A stretch of DNA of 64,000 nucleotides from Neolentinus lepideus HHB14362 ss-1 (taxonomy: Eukaryota; Basidiomycota; Agaricomycetes; Gloeophyllales; Gloeophyllaceae). The notes beneath the pieces are model-generated. The model did not search any database, was not told the origin of the DNA, and was given only the letters and a program-made list of their open reading frames with translations. The stretch spans positions 36,423-100,422 of the forward strand of contig KV425591.1 in the NCBI GenBank assembly GCA_001632425.1, written 5' to 3'. Both the position numbers and the translations under genes were made by a program. Shown in pieces: positions 29,985-41,331 of the stretch; the first letter of the stretch is position 1; the number at the start of each line of letters is the position of its first letter.

Positions 29985-32011
29985 ATGATATTCTCCTGGA
30001 GAATTCTTCCTGCTACTCTTCTTCTGTATGTTCTTGGAACCTTAGCCTCGCCAACATCAGAAACGTTCCAGGAAGAACTGACTCTGCGACCTCTGCGAGA
30101 TGGCAAAGTAATATCTAGGTTCTCATTTACTACATTACGGGAGGGTGCTGTTCCTCGGAATCCGGAGTTGCTCGAGGCGAAAGACATCCGTAAGTTCGTT
30201 CTGATCATCCATGTCTTCATCTTCTTACAGGGTGTCCTATCAGCGCAATATTATACGCTGTTTCCCCTTGGCTTGGGTCAGGTCCTTAGGGAGTACGCTG
30301 CCAGCGAGCTTCACTTGTCTCTGAACTCTGGAAAATGGGATTATGAAGGCTGGGGTTACCCAGGTGAACAAGAGGTGGGAACAGGTGCACAGTTGTGGGC
30401 ATGGATTAGTGACGGTGGATCGGCCACGTGGGTACGCTGAAAGCACAGTACACGGCCTTGTGTTGACACTCTGTCTGGCTTAGAGTAGATGAAAGATGGA
30501 AAGGTCTTAGAAATGCTCTTGCAGGTCTTTTCTGTGCATCCCTCGGCTCGTTGGACGACCAGCGCACAACCTCTCCCAAGCTAGCCTTCGTACCCGTGGG
30601 TGATCTACCCGCATGGAAGCTACCCCACCAACTTCGGCACGCGACTCTACCATCCGAAAACGTCTGTACCGAAAACCTGACCCCATTCCTCAAGCTCCTG
30701 CCGTGCAAAGGCATCTCCGGGATTGCAGGCCTCCTGAATCCCCACCGCCTCTTCGACGCCGACTGGCATGGCATGAGCGTCCACGTCTCTTGGCGCGAGG
30801 GGCGGGGCATCGAGGTGAGGCTTGCTTTTCAGGCAGTCTTTGATCCGGTACGGCTATCGATCGACAAGAAACGCGGTAAGCTCGGACGCAATCTCTTCAC
30901 CCGTGGTTTGCTCACTCCGTCCGTGACGATCGTACTAGATTGGTCCTTGCAGTCGATCTTTGATAAGTCTATTCGGAAAGCGTGCCCCGTCGCTAGCTCT
31001 AGTCGGATAGTTGTTGAGCTTCCTAAGAATGAAGCATACGCTATTGATCCGAAGCCGAGCATTGTCCAAGAGGGGTTCGCGGTTTATGACACGTCACATG
31101 GTAAGTTTTCATCGATTGTTTCATGTACTACTCCTTAGACGCGACATTATTCAGTGGAGAAAGATCTAGACATTTCTTTACGATGGCCGCTCGAGTCTGT
31201 GTTCAGCTATCGTTAGTACCCTCTTGTCGCCCTATGTCCTCCGATACTCATCTACCCCGCCGCAGCATTGGATCCGCCACTTCAACCTCTTAGTCCTCTT
31301 TCGGTACAACGCATACTGAAAGGCACCAGCCAATCTCGCGGGCAATTATCGGTATCAATAAGGAACACTCTTCCGTCGGAGGTCCAAGCCGTCTATCTCG
31401 AAACGATGCCGTGGCACGTCCAATTTTATCTCCACACACTCAAAATACTCGTCAACGGACACGCACGTGGTACGTGTGTCCCTCCATTCCACACAGCAGG
31501 CAGCACTCAAATTTGCTACGTTTCCTGTTGTGTATCATATCCAGACGATCCACTATCTGATATAGCGTACACTCCACCGGTCCCGCACGGTCGTCCGGCC
31601 CTGCTTGAGTCTGTCTTGAGACTGCCTCCGAACAGCACCACGCAGCTCGACATGGACGTGATGAAGTCTTTCTTGCGCTATACCGAACATCCACCGGACG
31701 CTCAGCGCGGGTGGGACTTGCCACCAGCGGTCCTCGTGCCTCTGGTCAATTCGACGTCTTTCGTCGCATCCGGGGCGTCAACGTTGCTCGGAAATGACAT
31801 GTCGCGGAGACCGAGGATCTACACTAGGACGCTTTTGGTCGACCTGGCAACGCCGGATTTCAGCATGCCATATAACGTGATCATCATGAGCTGCACGCTC
31901 ATTGCGCTGACGTTTGGTATGGTGTTCAATCTGATGACGAGAAGGTTTGTCGTGGTGAAGTTGAGGGAGACACCGGGCCGTAACGAGGTGCCGATGGAAA
32001 AGACAGAATGA
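29985..32011 (+). CDS. GPI16: GPI transamidase subunit GPI16 / PIG-T
   Basis: Subunit of the ER complex that attaches GPI anchors to proteins. Exons 29985-30189, 30244-30427, 30484-30875, 30939-31100, 31155-31211, 31266-31469 and 31545-32011 give 556 residues. An N-terminal signal peptide (ILPATLLLYVLGTLA) is followed by luminal family blocks: YTLFPLGLGQVLREYA, GKWDYEGWGYPGE, DERWKGLRNALAGLFCASLG and KKRDWSLQSIF. A single membrane segment lies near the C-terminus (VIIMSCTLIALTFGMVF), followed by a basic cytosolic tail, as in the family. Splice choices were set by the conserved frame; the exon 2 donor used is GTGGGT at 30428. It may act in the same pathway as ROT1, whose product may itself be anchored, but the genes are not neighbours. 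Confidence 0.94.
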
Positions 32012-33641
32012 CACTGTTTATTTTATTGCATTGATGGAATGACGGCAATCGATTGTCAATTGCCCCCTTCTTACCTCGGGTTGTGGTGTTCTTTGGCTGG
32101 AGTGTAATAGTCATTGGCTGTGATACGCTGACCATGGTCTACTAAATCGCTGATCTAGCCCTAATCGCGAGAGCTACACTGGTTTCAAGGAGAAGCTGGC
32201 GGAAACAGCTTCTTTTGGACTTCAATGAGGTGTTGTCAAGGCCTTAATGGATACACAACAGACTCCACTTCTTTCCGGTCGAATACGAGACCAATCTTCG
32301 GCTTCTGCAGTCAGAGACACTTCGCGATACATTGTATCTTTGGTATCGCTACAAGTTCGCGTAGAAGACTGGCGAGATGACGAGTCGTTGACGCAAGGCT
32401 TGCAATTGGACGAGCCATCTGGTGTCTTAGACGCTACAGGAGTGGCAGCGAGTTGTCCGATGTGGCATAGAGTGCGGCGGCATGCCATTAGCCTTCAAGT
32501 TGAAGGTACATCGGGCAGTGATTGGAGGTTGTTCAAAGAGTCCCGGAGGTGCGAAATCGTGCTTCACATGGGCCTAAACTCAATGGGATCATCTTGGAAG
32601 CTTTCCATCGAAAAGGGGCGGGACCGACATCCCACCGGACTCGGGCAGATTGGCAGCACAGATGCTACATAGGCCGAGGAGATTGCAGCCACATTCGTCC
32701 AAGCCCGGAGTTGCGGCGCGTGACGGCAAATCCTCTCCGGTAGCACGAAGTGATGATGACTTCGGAGTGTGGCCGATATTCGTCAGGCAGTCGTGCGTGT
32801 TTCCCAGTGTAGCGTCACAGGGACATGCCAACATAGTGTGCCGTGAATTCGACCTGTAGGAGTACAAGGCTTCTGATAGTAACTGGGAAAGTACTAGCCT
32901 CCCGGATCATACATCTATATCCGTAGCTGTTGGAGGTGCGAAAGTACCACTGCGATACGAGAGAAGACTCCTCGGGACAAATCGCCAAGTCATCCTCCGC
33001 TGAGCCCACAAAAGGATATTGCAGAGGTGAGATAAGTTCGCGCCGGCGACCCAAGAAGTCCAAGGAGGCATCAGAAGATGGCACGTTTCGCCAAAACAGA
33101 GCAAGAATTGCCTCAAGTTGCCTGATTGCTGTCCAATTTCAGCGGGAGAACCAGAGATTTGCTTCCGAAAGGGACAATACAGGAAATGACTCACATGACG
33201 CCGTCGGGCTGTCAGATCCTATAGAAGACGCTTCAAATGCTGATACACGGCTTCTTGCGGCTCACGATTTGAGAGAACTGGCTGGAAACATGTGCTCGGC
33301 AGCGTCCCACGCAAGCCTTCTAAGACGAGCTGCTTGCACTGCTTGCAATTATTAATTGCTGTGGCTGAGCCCCCCAGTAACCGGTCATTCTTCTTCGCGC
33401 GATCGCATAAAGGACGTGACCTTTTGGGGTTCATCTCATCTCACCTTCTACCCTCACAGTCGAAGACTGCTCCTGTTACGCGAGCCTCGACGACTCTCGC
33501 CTTTCCCCCCCAACGCAGCGTCCGGAGCATTGATCTATTTTCCCAGCCGAACCATCTGCTGTCTTAAGTACCTGTTCAACGCACGTACTTCCCACTTTTT
33601 GCATCAAGCCTCCATACTCAACGTACCAATAACTCGTAACA
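32012..33641. other. Stretch with open frames but no supported gene
   Basis: Frames of 140 codons on the plus strand (32247-32672, 32930-33355) and several on the minus strand overlap each other. None shows a domain, and none joins cleanly. A decayed gene cannot be excluded. The right end is the promoter of the small cysteine protein. Confidence 0.35.
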
Positions 33642-34059
33642 ATGTGCCAACAAGTCGCGTACGTGGCCTTCATTTTTCACCCAGGATCATGCTGACACCC
33701 ATTCCAGTGAAGGCACTCGGTGGACAAAATGCGGGGTGCATATCGGTTCTTTGAGATGTGTCGATCGTGAAGTGCTGACTGGTTCTCTTCGCGTCCTGAA
33801 GCACTTCCAAAGACATCTCGTGGTCGCAATTATGGACTGCAGTTCCACCCGATGCGAACGAAGTCTCCGGCATCCGCCCAACTGCCGAAGTACAAACTGC
33901 ATCAGGGTGCGTGTTCTCTTCCGCTGTCATTGGTATCTTCCGACGTCGGACCCGATCTCTTCATACCAGAACTTTGGCACTGAGGTGCAGAAAGATATAG
34001 ACTCTGTCGACGAGTATTGCTGGGTATGTAGAGCGGCGGCTGCAAAACGACAAAGATGA
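33642..34059 (+). CDS. Small cysteine-rich conserved fungal protein (79 aa), four exons
   Basis: Exons 33642-33658, 33708-33735, 33802-33906 and 33970-34059; the introns are 49, 66 and 63 bases with GT-AG ends. The product starts MCQQVAEGTRW and continues HFQRHLVVAIMDC, then FGTEVQKDID. Nine cysteines include spaced pairs (C-x5-C, C-x7-C, C-x6-C, and C-x2-C near the end: CWVC), which suggests metal binding. I recall similar short proteins of unknown function across Dikarya, with the HFQRHLVVAIMDC block strongly kept. No signal peptide, so it is intracellular. The first exon codes for only five full residues, so automatic annotation could easily miss the gene. Confidence 0.75.
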
Positions 34060-35733
34060 AGTGATCGAAACAACCATCAACTGTACACGTATGCTCACCT
34101 ACTTCTTTCCCCATCCCCCAATGTATCATCGCCTCTCTGTTATTGTCTGTACCTTAGTCTGTAATATACCAACGTAATGTCAGCAACTATCATCGTCATT
34201 GATTCTTGGAGCCCTTCACATCCAGTTTTGATCAAGTCGGCGACAGCAGGGCATCACATGAGTAGGAATGCCACGGAAGACTAAAATACACAGCCGTCCA
34301 CATGAGATGTCACAACTCACGGTCAGCTGAGCAACGCTGGCCAATATGGCGTAACCTTCATGCTCCAGAAAGGCTCAGAATTGCCGCGCATCGAATTCAG
34401 TAGAAGACAGAAGACATAGGAAGAATCCATTGTATTCAGAAGCAGGCCAGTCTTATCGCATCCCGCACCATACGAGGTTGAAGATCAGTCATGGTTCACA
34501 GCAATCAGGGACCGGAGTGCAGGCGTACCATAAACTTGATCGAAGCCCGAAGTCCGCAAAGCGCGGCAGACAACCGAACCAAAATCGACCATCCCGATCT
34601 GTGTCCCACGTCGGACTAGAACCAAGGAACTTGCTCGTACGTGCCACGGATACACGAGACTGGAGGACAAGTGGCCGACGGAGGCGACATTCGAACCGTA
34701 CCTCGCCTAGTGACAATACTAGTAAATAGCAGGTGACGAGCACGTTTATGGCCCCGGGATATTGGCGTATTGAAGACTGGACTGTTCAATTCGCATGAGG
34801 AAATGAGACTTCCGGCGGGTCGGCACGTGGGAAGAAAGGAAATTGGGCGCAGTCCGTTTCATCTTGGACGGGCCAGAACACGTCCCACACGTCCCACTTT
34901 CATTCAAAACTCATAACTGACTGTACCACACATACCACACATGATACAGAAACAATGAGACCTACAACAATATCAGAAGCCTATAAGAAGCCGCAAAGTT
35001 GAAACATACCTGGAAGCAACTAGGGACAGCATCAGAATATCAAAATGCCTATGAATGGAAAAAGAGGGTAGTACAAATAGAAGAGCAGGAGTCAAGGGGG
35101 ACGAGTGAGTATCAAGGCTGTCTGCAGGATATTACCGGAGACTTGGTTACACAACCATTGGTCGCACGAAACTTGGGAATGCTATTTGCGGTGGAATAGA
35201 CCAGTCCAGTGGCTGAAGATGATCCAGTGACCTGTTCATAGACGACGACCGTCGGAAGCACGGTGGCGGTGATCGAGAACCGAGCTGCATGAATTCAATC
35301 CTTCTCAGAGACCCAGGGCCGCCTCGCAAGGGCATCTTTACGGAGGACGCAAGATCCGTCTGCAGCTGACGAGGAATGACGAACTGCACGTTATACTGAA
35401 CGTCATACAACGAGTCCCAGACATCTCATGATTCGAGGGTGCAAACGCATACCTGGGGAATGAAGTGGATCTAACCAAATTTAATACGGGTTCAATCAGG
35501 CAATTCGACAACTTACCAAATTCCCCTTGCTACACGAAACTTGGATATACCGCTGATAGATCAGGTCTCAAAACAGATATCGGCTACACGCTATGCCCGA
35601 CATGGGGTCCTAACAGGCACCACTCTGGGAACGGAGCACTTGCCAATGAAAGCAAATCTATCATTCATGCGGGATCCAATATACACGCTCGTCCTACGCT
35701 CCTCATCTCTTATAGCGTTGCCAGCTCCCGGTT
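34060..35733. other. Stretch without a supported gene
   Basis: Short motif-free frames only (longest about 99 codons at 34430-34729). I looked for tRNA-like arms around 34620-34720, where GGTTCGAAT occurs, but no cloverleaf could be made. Confidence 0.35.
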
Positions 35734-36202
35734 CTAGTGAGCGCGGTTCTTGTGGTGCTCTAGTTTGATAATTTGGTAAATTCAGTATCCTCGTACAATT
35801 TGGCAACTCACTCAGGTGCGCTGGAAGAAACATGGTCTGTTTGAGTACCGTACAAATATATACGAGTGCTTGCATGCTTACTGTTGTAGTCAATTGTGTA
35901 CCCGATCGTAGCCATGCCAAGGAGCAAAGCGACGAGCGGCTTGCCAGAGGCGTTCTTGCCGTTGAAGTACCGCGCCTTGATGCTGAATCCTGCGGGCGCA
36001 GAAGCAGACCCCTTCGGCAACTTCGAGTAGAATTGGACTAGTGGTGCCAGACCAGCGCCTTGTCCTGAAGACTTCAAGGTTTTCGCACAGTTTAATTTTC
36101 CATGTCGTTCCGTACAGCGTGCGCACTCACCAGGATAGAGGGCGTCGCAACTTTTGGAGGGACAAGTCCCCCAAGCTGACGGCGGACGAGCGAGGCGTGC
36201 AT
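35734..36202 (-). CDS. ATP17: Mitochondrial F1Fo ATP synthase subunit f, with a 9-base microexon
   Basis: Subunit f of the membrane Fo sector, 98 residues. Exons (minus): 36202-36131, 36071-35882, 35820-35812 and 35759-35734. Family stretches are GGLVPPKVATPS, then GLAPLVQFYSKLPKG, then KARYFNGKNASGKPLVALLL, one membrane segment and the end DYNTHLKHHKN. The third exon is only nine bases. Without it and the 26-base last exon, the conserved HLKHHKN tail cannot be formed; with them frame and tail are exact. The introns are 59, 61 and 52 bases. The first acceptor (GAAG, 36072) was chosen because the alternative at CTTCAG breaks the frame. Confidence 0.9.
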
Positions 36203-38238
36203 GGTGTATAGGTTTTCTTACAACGCGAAGCGTCCCGAACGTTTACGACAACGACCGTGGTATTTGCTCTGTGTTTGCTCGTATTTGTTCTCAGCAAATA
36301 ATTAGCCACATTGCTGGTCACACAAGGTTGGAAGTTAGAACTTGAAGTCCAACCACACTCACAGACCGAAGCTCGATGAATGCTGCTCCTTTTATTCGTT
36401 CTCAGCTATGAAGCATGCACTGACAATTTGCTTCTACTCATTCTGTGTTAGAGAGTCTTTATACGTACTGATTACAGAGGACGACCACTATGGGGATTGA
36501 ACAATGCTTTGCTGAAGTCACGTTCAATCCCTACACTCTGTTTTCCTCTGGAATGTAGGATCGACTCCGGATGCAATTAGGCAAACGTGGCACGCCGACT
36601 ATGTTACTGCAGGACTTCGGTCCAGGTGATAACGTTTGTGCTATTGGGTCTGGTAGTTCTAGGATTTGTGCCACTTCTCGCACTTCGCCATTCCTTTGCT
36701 TATTCGTCAAGCCGTTGTTCCATGGCCCTCTTACTATGGGAGCAACGCGTCTTCGACCTCCTATGATGGATGTATCTCTGAACTGCAATCTGACTCACCA
36801 GCTGGACATTACCGATACCCCCCGCTTCAACAATTAACTCACCCCTCGCTGTATTCCGGTGTATTCTTCATTTTACGCAGGAGCTGGTCACAATCAAACT
36901 TTCTCCCGCTCTGGCATAGCACAAAGCTTCACTCTCCCACTGCCAGGCGTCGTGCTATCTCCAACCTGTCTTTCTCGAAGATTCAGATCTTAGTGGACTG
37001 AATACGGCGTGTGACGCTCCATCATAACGATATCCCACAACGATAAGCTGCTTCCGCCAGGATGGACCATCAATGGCTTGCATCATGGCCTACTTCCGTC
37101 TTAGCTACAGGCTAGTGGATCTCGGTGAGTATTCATGCTACCATTAGCTCGACTTTGCCCGACGAACTTTGTTGGGTTTCGGAGCTTCAGGCAGAAGTAA
37201 CGTCGAGTGTAATTATACTGCATCTCAGAGAAAGAATGAGCGGCAGCTTCTCTTCCTCTGAGTATGGTCACGGTGGAAGATCTTGACCACGTTGCTATGG
37301 ACAAAGTTCGCAGCTGAGTTCGATATGAAGGGCACCAAGCTGAGCCTGAATATGAAGATACTGCCCAGTCGTTCGGTGCGGCGATATGGGCGATATTCTG
37401 TCCAAAAAATCAACCTTGGTGAGGTGCACGGATTGGGATAGGCTGACAACTTGCAAGTTTGCTGTCAAGATGCATGTTGTCCGGTGTTAGCATGTCCACT
37501 ACTCATGACTGCCATGTCTACTCAGCTGCAGTGTATGTTCCCCTCGTACCTTGTATGTTCCCCAGACCACTCAATTCACTATTATTTGATGCTAAGTAAG
37601 TACTGTCTATAGGTACTCGGCTGATAGGACTAGGGCTCGAGTACAGCATACTACAGTCTGCCTATGGGATCAGTAATATTGATTCATCTGATATACTGTA
37701 TGTTTCTTATACTGCCACGGTAGCGACTGGCCCCTCTGCCAGGCTGCCGTATCATAGCCTCTGGACGTACAGACATAACTGACTCGATCTTGAGAGGTTT
37801 GGCACTGGGGATGTGGAAATGGAGGAAGGTCCGGGGGTTGGATGACTCAGGCCTCAGGCTTCAGGACCCCCTTCTCCCTCTATTGATTTTATTAATTTTT
37901 GAATGTTATCACTGAGCTCGAGTAGTACCATAAATCCTGCACCCGCCTGACCATAGATAGGCAACATGAAGCTGGAGGTAACATGTCGGAACCGGGAACA
38001 TGCCCGACACCAGAAACATGTGTGTAACAACATGTCATCTATTTCGGAAACTTGCACTCAACCAAACCACGACTCGAATTTTTGGACAGTATATGTGCCA
38101 TACGGCGAGATCAGGTTGCTCTATCGGTAGCTAGCAAGAAGGCGACCAATTGGTTGCAGTCAGATTGAGATATGTCGCCACATACTGCATTCACGAATGA
38201 CCCACGCAGAATGCTCGTCAAGAGACAGATCGTGGGTT
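36203..38238. other. Stretch without a supported gene
   Basis: Contains the ATP17 promoter at its left end and the HIS1 3' flank at its right end. Frames are short and motif-free; a near-direct repeat (TGTATGTTCCCC) occurs twice near 37531-37562. Confidence 0.35.
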
Positions 38239-39420
38239 CTAAACTCTACAATTGTCCAAATTAAATATCAACACATCTTCCGCGCCGATCTTGACAAGCT
38301 CATCCATCACCACCGCCGTCCTCCCCTTCTCCACCATTGCACTGACCGCCAACCAGTCCTCGTCCTCCAGCGGGCTGATCGTCGGTGCCCGCCGCCCAGG
38401 CGTGATCGCCGTCGCGGTGTGCAGCTTATCTCGCGGAATGTTGTACTCGCAAATGACGTACCGACCTGCGGCGACGACGCCAGCGATGCGGGAGGTGATG
38501 AGATTGATGAGGGATACATGTTCTGCGTGTTTGGTTAAGTTAGCTTTGATGAGGACGGCTTCGGTCTGGAGGATGGTGGAGATGGCATGCAGACCTGCTG
38601 CGCGCATCGTGTCACCGGACTCAACCAAATCGACTGCCCGTAACGTAAATGAATAAAATTCCAAGCAATAAATCGGCAAATAGTACGCACCAATACCATC
38701 TGCAAGTCCAAGAGCACAAGCAGCCTCTACACTCCCACTCACATACTCGATCTTCGTCCGGCCATCCCCTACCAGATTTCTACTGTCGTCGAGCTTCCCA
38801 AAGTACTCTCCTGCCAACACCTCGAAACTCGTGACAACTCTTTTCCCCGCTAGATCTTCCACTGACTTGATCGACGCCGCCTCCGGCACCTGAACTTGCA
38901 GAGCGCACTTGCCGAAATTAAGTTGGAGGACTTCTGCGACGTGCTCCTCCATTTTTGCCTCGAGAATGACATCGTGGCCGGTGATGCCCAAATCGACGTT
39001 ACCCTTGCCGACGAAGGACGGGATGTCCGCAGCGGGCAGAAAGACCCTATAAAATAATGAGCTCAAACGAACGAATCACATGAGGACTGAACGGACAATG
39101 CCATCGGGTGGTTCTTCACTAGACACACGTCTAATCTGTGGTGCCTTCGAAATTGGATATCAGCGCCTGCGTAGGTAGTTTCATGCGCCGTTAACAATTA
39201 ACGGGACTCGCGCAGTGGCCTTACCGGCGAGGAGCTCGAGGCATTTTTCGTGCAATCGCCCTGTTGTAACCACTTGATATTACGCTCCATGCATGATCAC
39301 CTTGTAATGCGTACCTTTCTTAGGGATTGCGAATAATAAGCGTCCATCCAGTGAGTCCGCGTCTGGTCGTACCAAAGCTCGTAAGATTTTGCTACAAAAG
39401 CATGCAGAGAGCTTACTCAT
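38239..39420 (-). CDS. HIS1: ATP phosphoribosyltransferase (histidine biosynthesis, step 1)
   Basis: Joins ATP and PRPP to give phosphoribosyl-ATP. Exons (minus): 39420-39315, 39260-39225, 39166-39097, 39046-38691 and 38633-38239; 320 residues, against 297 in yeast. Family features in order are GRLLFAIPKKGRLHEKCLEL, RLDVCLVKNHP, VFLPAADIPSFVGKG-VDLGITG, the PRPP-site region VSGSVEAACALG, VDLVESGDTMRAAGL, and a C-terminal regulatory domain with TPGRRAPTISPLEDEDW ending in NCRV. This is the long (HisG-L) form, which is normally feedback-inhibited by histidine. The start at 39420 (MSKLSACFCSK) is in frame with the first exon. A TGACTC half-site lies about 80 bases upstream. Confidence 0.95.
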
Positions 39421-39484
39421 TGCTAAGTCCCTCCTCTATCCGTGAGATGTGCACAATGGCGCAAGCCAGTATGTGGTAGGATAG

Positions 39485-39508
39485 GACTCGGACGCTTTGT
39501 CCGAGTCA
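39485..39508 (-). promoter_or_regulatory. Gcn4/Cpc1-type half-site inside a perfect inverted repeat, HIS1 promoter
   Basis: On the HIS1 strand a TGACTC core lies at 39508-39503, about 83 bases before the start codon. It overlaps a 9-base perfect inverted repeat (GACTCGGAC, 5-base centre, GTCCGAGTC; 39485-39507). TGACTC is the core recognised by Gcn4/Cpc1, which induces amino-acid biosynthesis genes under starvation in fungi. Position and target gene fit; binding is inferred. Confidence 0.5.
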
Positions 39509-39551
39509 TTCGAAAAGTTCATGCAAGCCTTCTATTTGTGGATTTGCCTAA

Positions 39552-39999
39552 GGGCCTGTTCGGCAACGCGGGTTGGGTTGGGCTGGGCTGGGCTTGCCAA
39601 ACAAGCCCACCCCAGCAGTCGCGCGAGACCCGGTGGCGCAAGATTCTCACAAGTAGTCACATCCTGTCACATCTAGTAAATTTGCTCTTCAGCACTACAA
39701 ATACAGTCCTATGGCAGCCCATAGGTCTCAGAAAAATCATCAAGCTAATTTTTAATACCAGAAGTATATATGGCTTGACTACAGAAGCCAGAAACAGCGT
39801 GGTATATGTGAGCCATGCACTAGCACACGACGGAAGTCATGCTGAGTGTGGTTGTCACTTATGCAAGCCCAACCCGGTGCATCACCGAACGCGGAGCTGG
39901 GCTGGCTTGGGCTCGGGCCGCGACGATGGGCCCGAAACGCCACAAATTCCCTTAAAGGGCAACCCCACCCCAAGCCCATGGGGTTTTCCGAACAGGCCC
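39552..39999. mobile_element. PIF/Harbinger-like MITE, intact ends
   Basis: A 448-base element with terminal inverted repeats GGGCCTGTTCGG / CCGAACAGGCCC and a direct TAA on both sides (39549-39551 and 40000-40002). TAA fits the three-base TWA target duplications of PIF/Harbinger transposons, and the terminal sequence fits too. It has no transposase. GC-rich GGGCTGGGCT-type repeats lie near both ends and an AT-rich core in the middle. A second, broken copy starts at 47.85 kb in the opposite orientation. Confidence 0.85.
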
Positions 40000-40002
40000 T
40001 AA

Positions 40003-41331
40003 AGGTCCGTAGCCGGTCTACCCAAGCCGGCCCTCGGAGCACTTCGGGCTCTCCCGGGGCCTCGAAGTTACCCAAGTAAACTGAGACAACAGACACTTCA
40101 TCGACTTCTTACCGCAGAACGACAGACCAGAGGGCTCAAACAAGGACTAGAAGAAAATTTACTCCTTCTGGATTACACGTCAAATTTACGGTCCTTGTCG
40201 AAGTCTGCACGAAACATACCCATGGTGTCCCAACCAAGTCACGCCTACAAAGCCAACATTCTACTTGATCATCGGTAATGATATAAAGCCACTACAGAGT
40301 CATTCTGCTATCTCTTCTGTTGAAGCGGCGCAGCACCCCGCGCTGGTTCAGCTGTCGAGATTGATGATAGATTCTGGTATGCTCACTTCAACACCGGCCA
40401 ATATATTTCTCCAAGGAAGAAGCTCCTCTCTACGAAGACCGAATCTGTACGAGAACTGCATCCCGTTCTCATTGGATTTGACTACTATGACTCCAGTACT
40501 GCAGGAAGCCGTCGTATATAGACCTTCCGAAGACCTATACGAGCTGTACTTTCAAATCGGCGACGCTCGACCCATCACAAAAAGCCAATTCACTGGATTT
40601 TCGAAAATTTCTGCGCCTGCGCCTCTTCGACCGAGGAGTCCTAATCTCTCTTCGCGCCCTTTCTAGGCTCTTCACTGCAATCGTAATCGCCTCTCAAATT
40701 AGTACCCCTTATGAGGGTTAGCGCACCGCTCTAGATATTCTAAGCTCTTCACCTGCGGTATTGATTGAGCATAATAGTAAACTCGTCCTCGATCAGTACC
40801 GCAGGGGAAACCCTAGTATACCGTATAAGACGATGGCAATGCGCCAAACCTTCGTGATGTGCTAAAAATCCACGCTTGCTGGGCATACAGCTATGATTCC
40901 TCCGCTGTGAATCGGCGAGGTGCAATAGGGTGCAATGCTCTGCAAGCTTCGAAACCTAATACACCTAAAGGCCTTCCTCCGACCGCAGTTCTACGGCTAT
41001 TTCTTGCCTTCCTATGGATGGTCTGTTGTACTGAAGAGGCTATTCCATTCATTCCAGTTGATATCCGGAGTTTGTCGCGGTTCCCCGACTATTGTTGCGT
41101 CTCTGTGGAGATGATGCTCTCATAATACGAAAGGCTATTCATGCCTAGGCCACGAGCCTGATATTCCCAAGACCCAGCGGCATGTGTCTGATTTCGCTGA
41201 TCATCCTATGGAGCCTGTCCACTCCCCGGTCTAGTGGCTTGTTTGCTCGTGTGTGTCCTTGGTCCGGAAAGCTTATGATACATATGAGGCCCCACGGGCG
41301 CCCTCTCATCTTCTGACAGCTCTGGGACACA
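40003..41331. other. Stretch without a supported gene
   Basis: A 133-codon frame at 40265-40666 (plus) has no recognisable domain. The right end is the promoter of the second unknown-function paralogue. Confidence 0.35.

Noticed and set aside
32222..33355. A possible gene on either strand (frames up to 141 codons)
   Set aside because: Both strands are equally open and no domain is recognisable; calling it would be guesswork.
34600..34740. tRNA-like GGTTCGAAT sequence
   Set aside because: No acceptor stem or anticodon arm can be paired around it.
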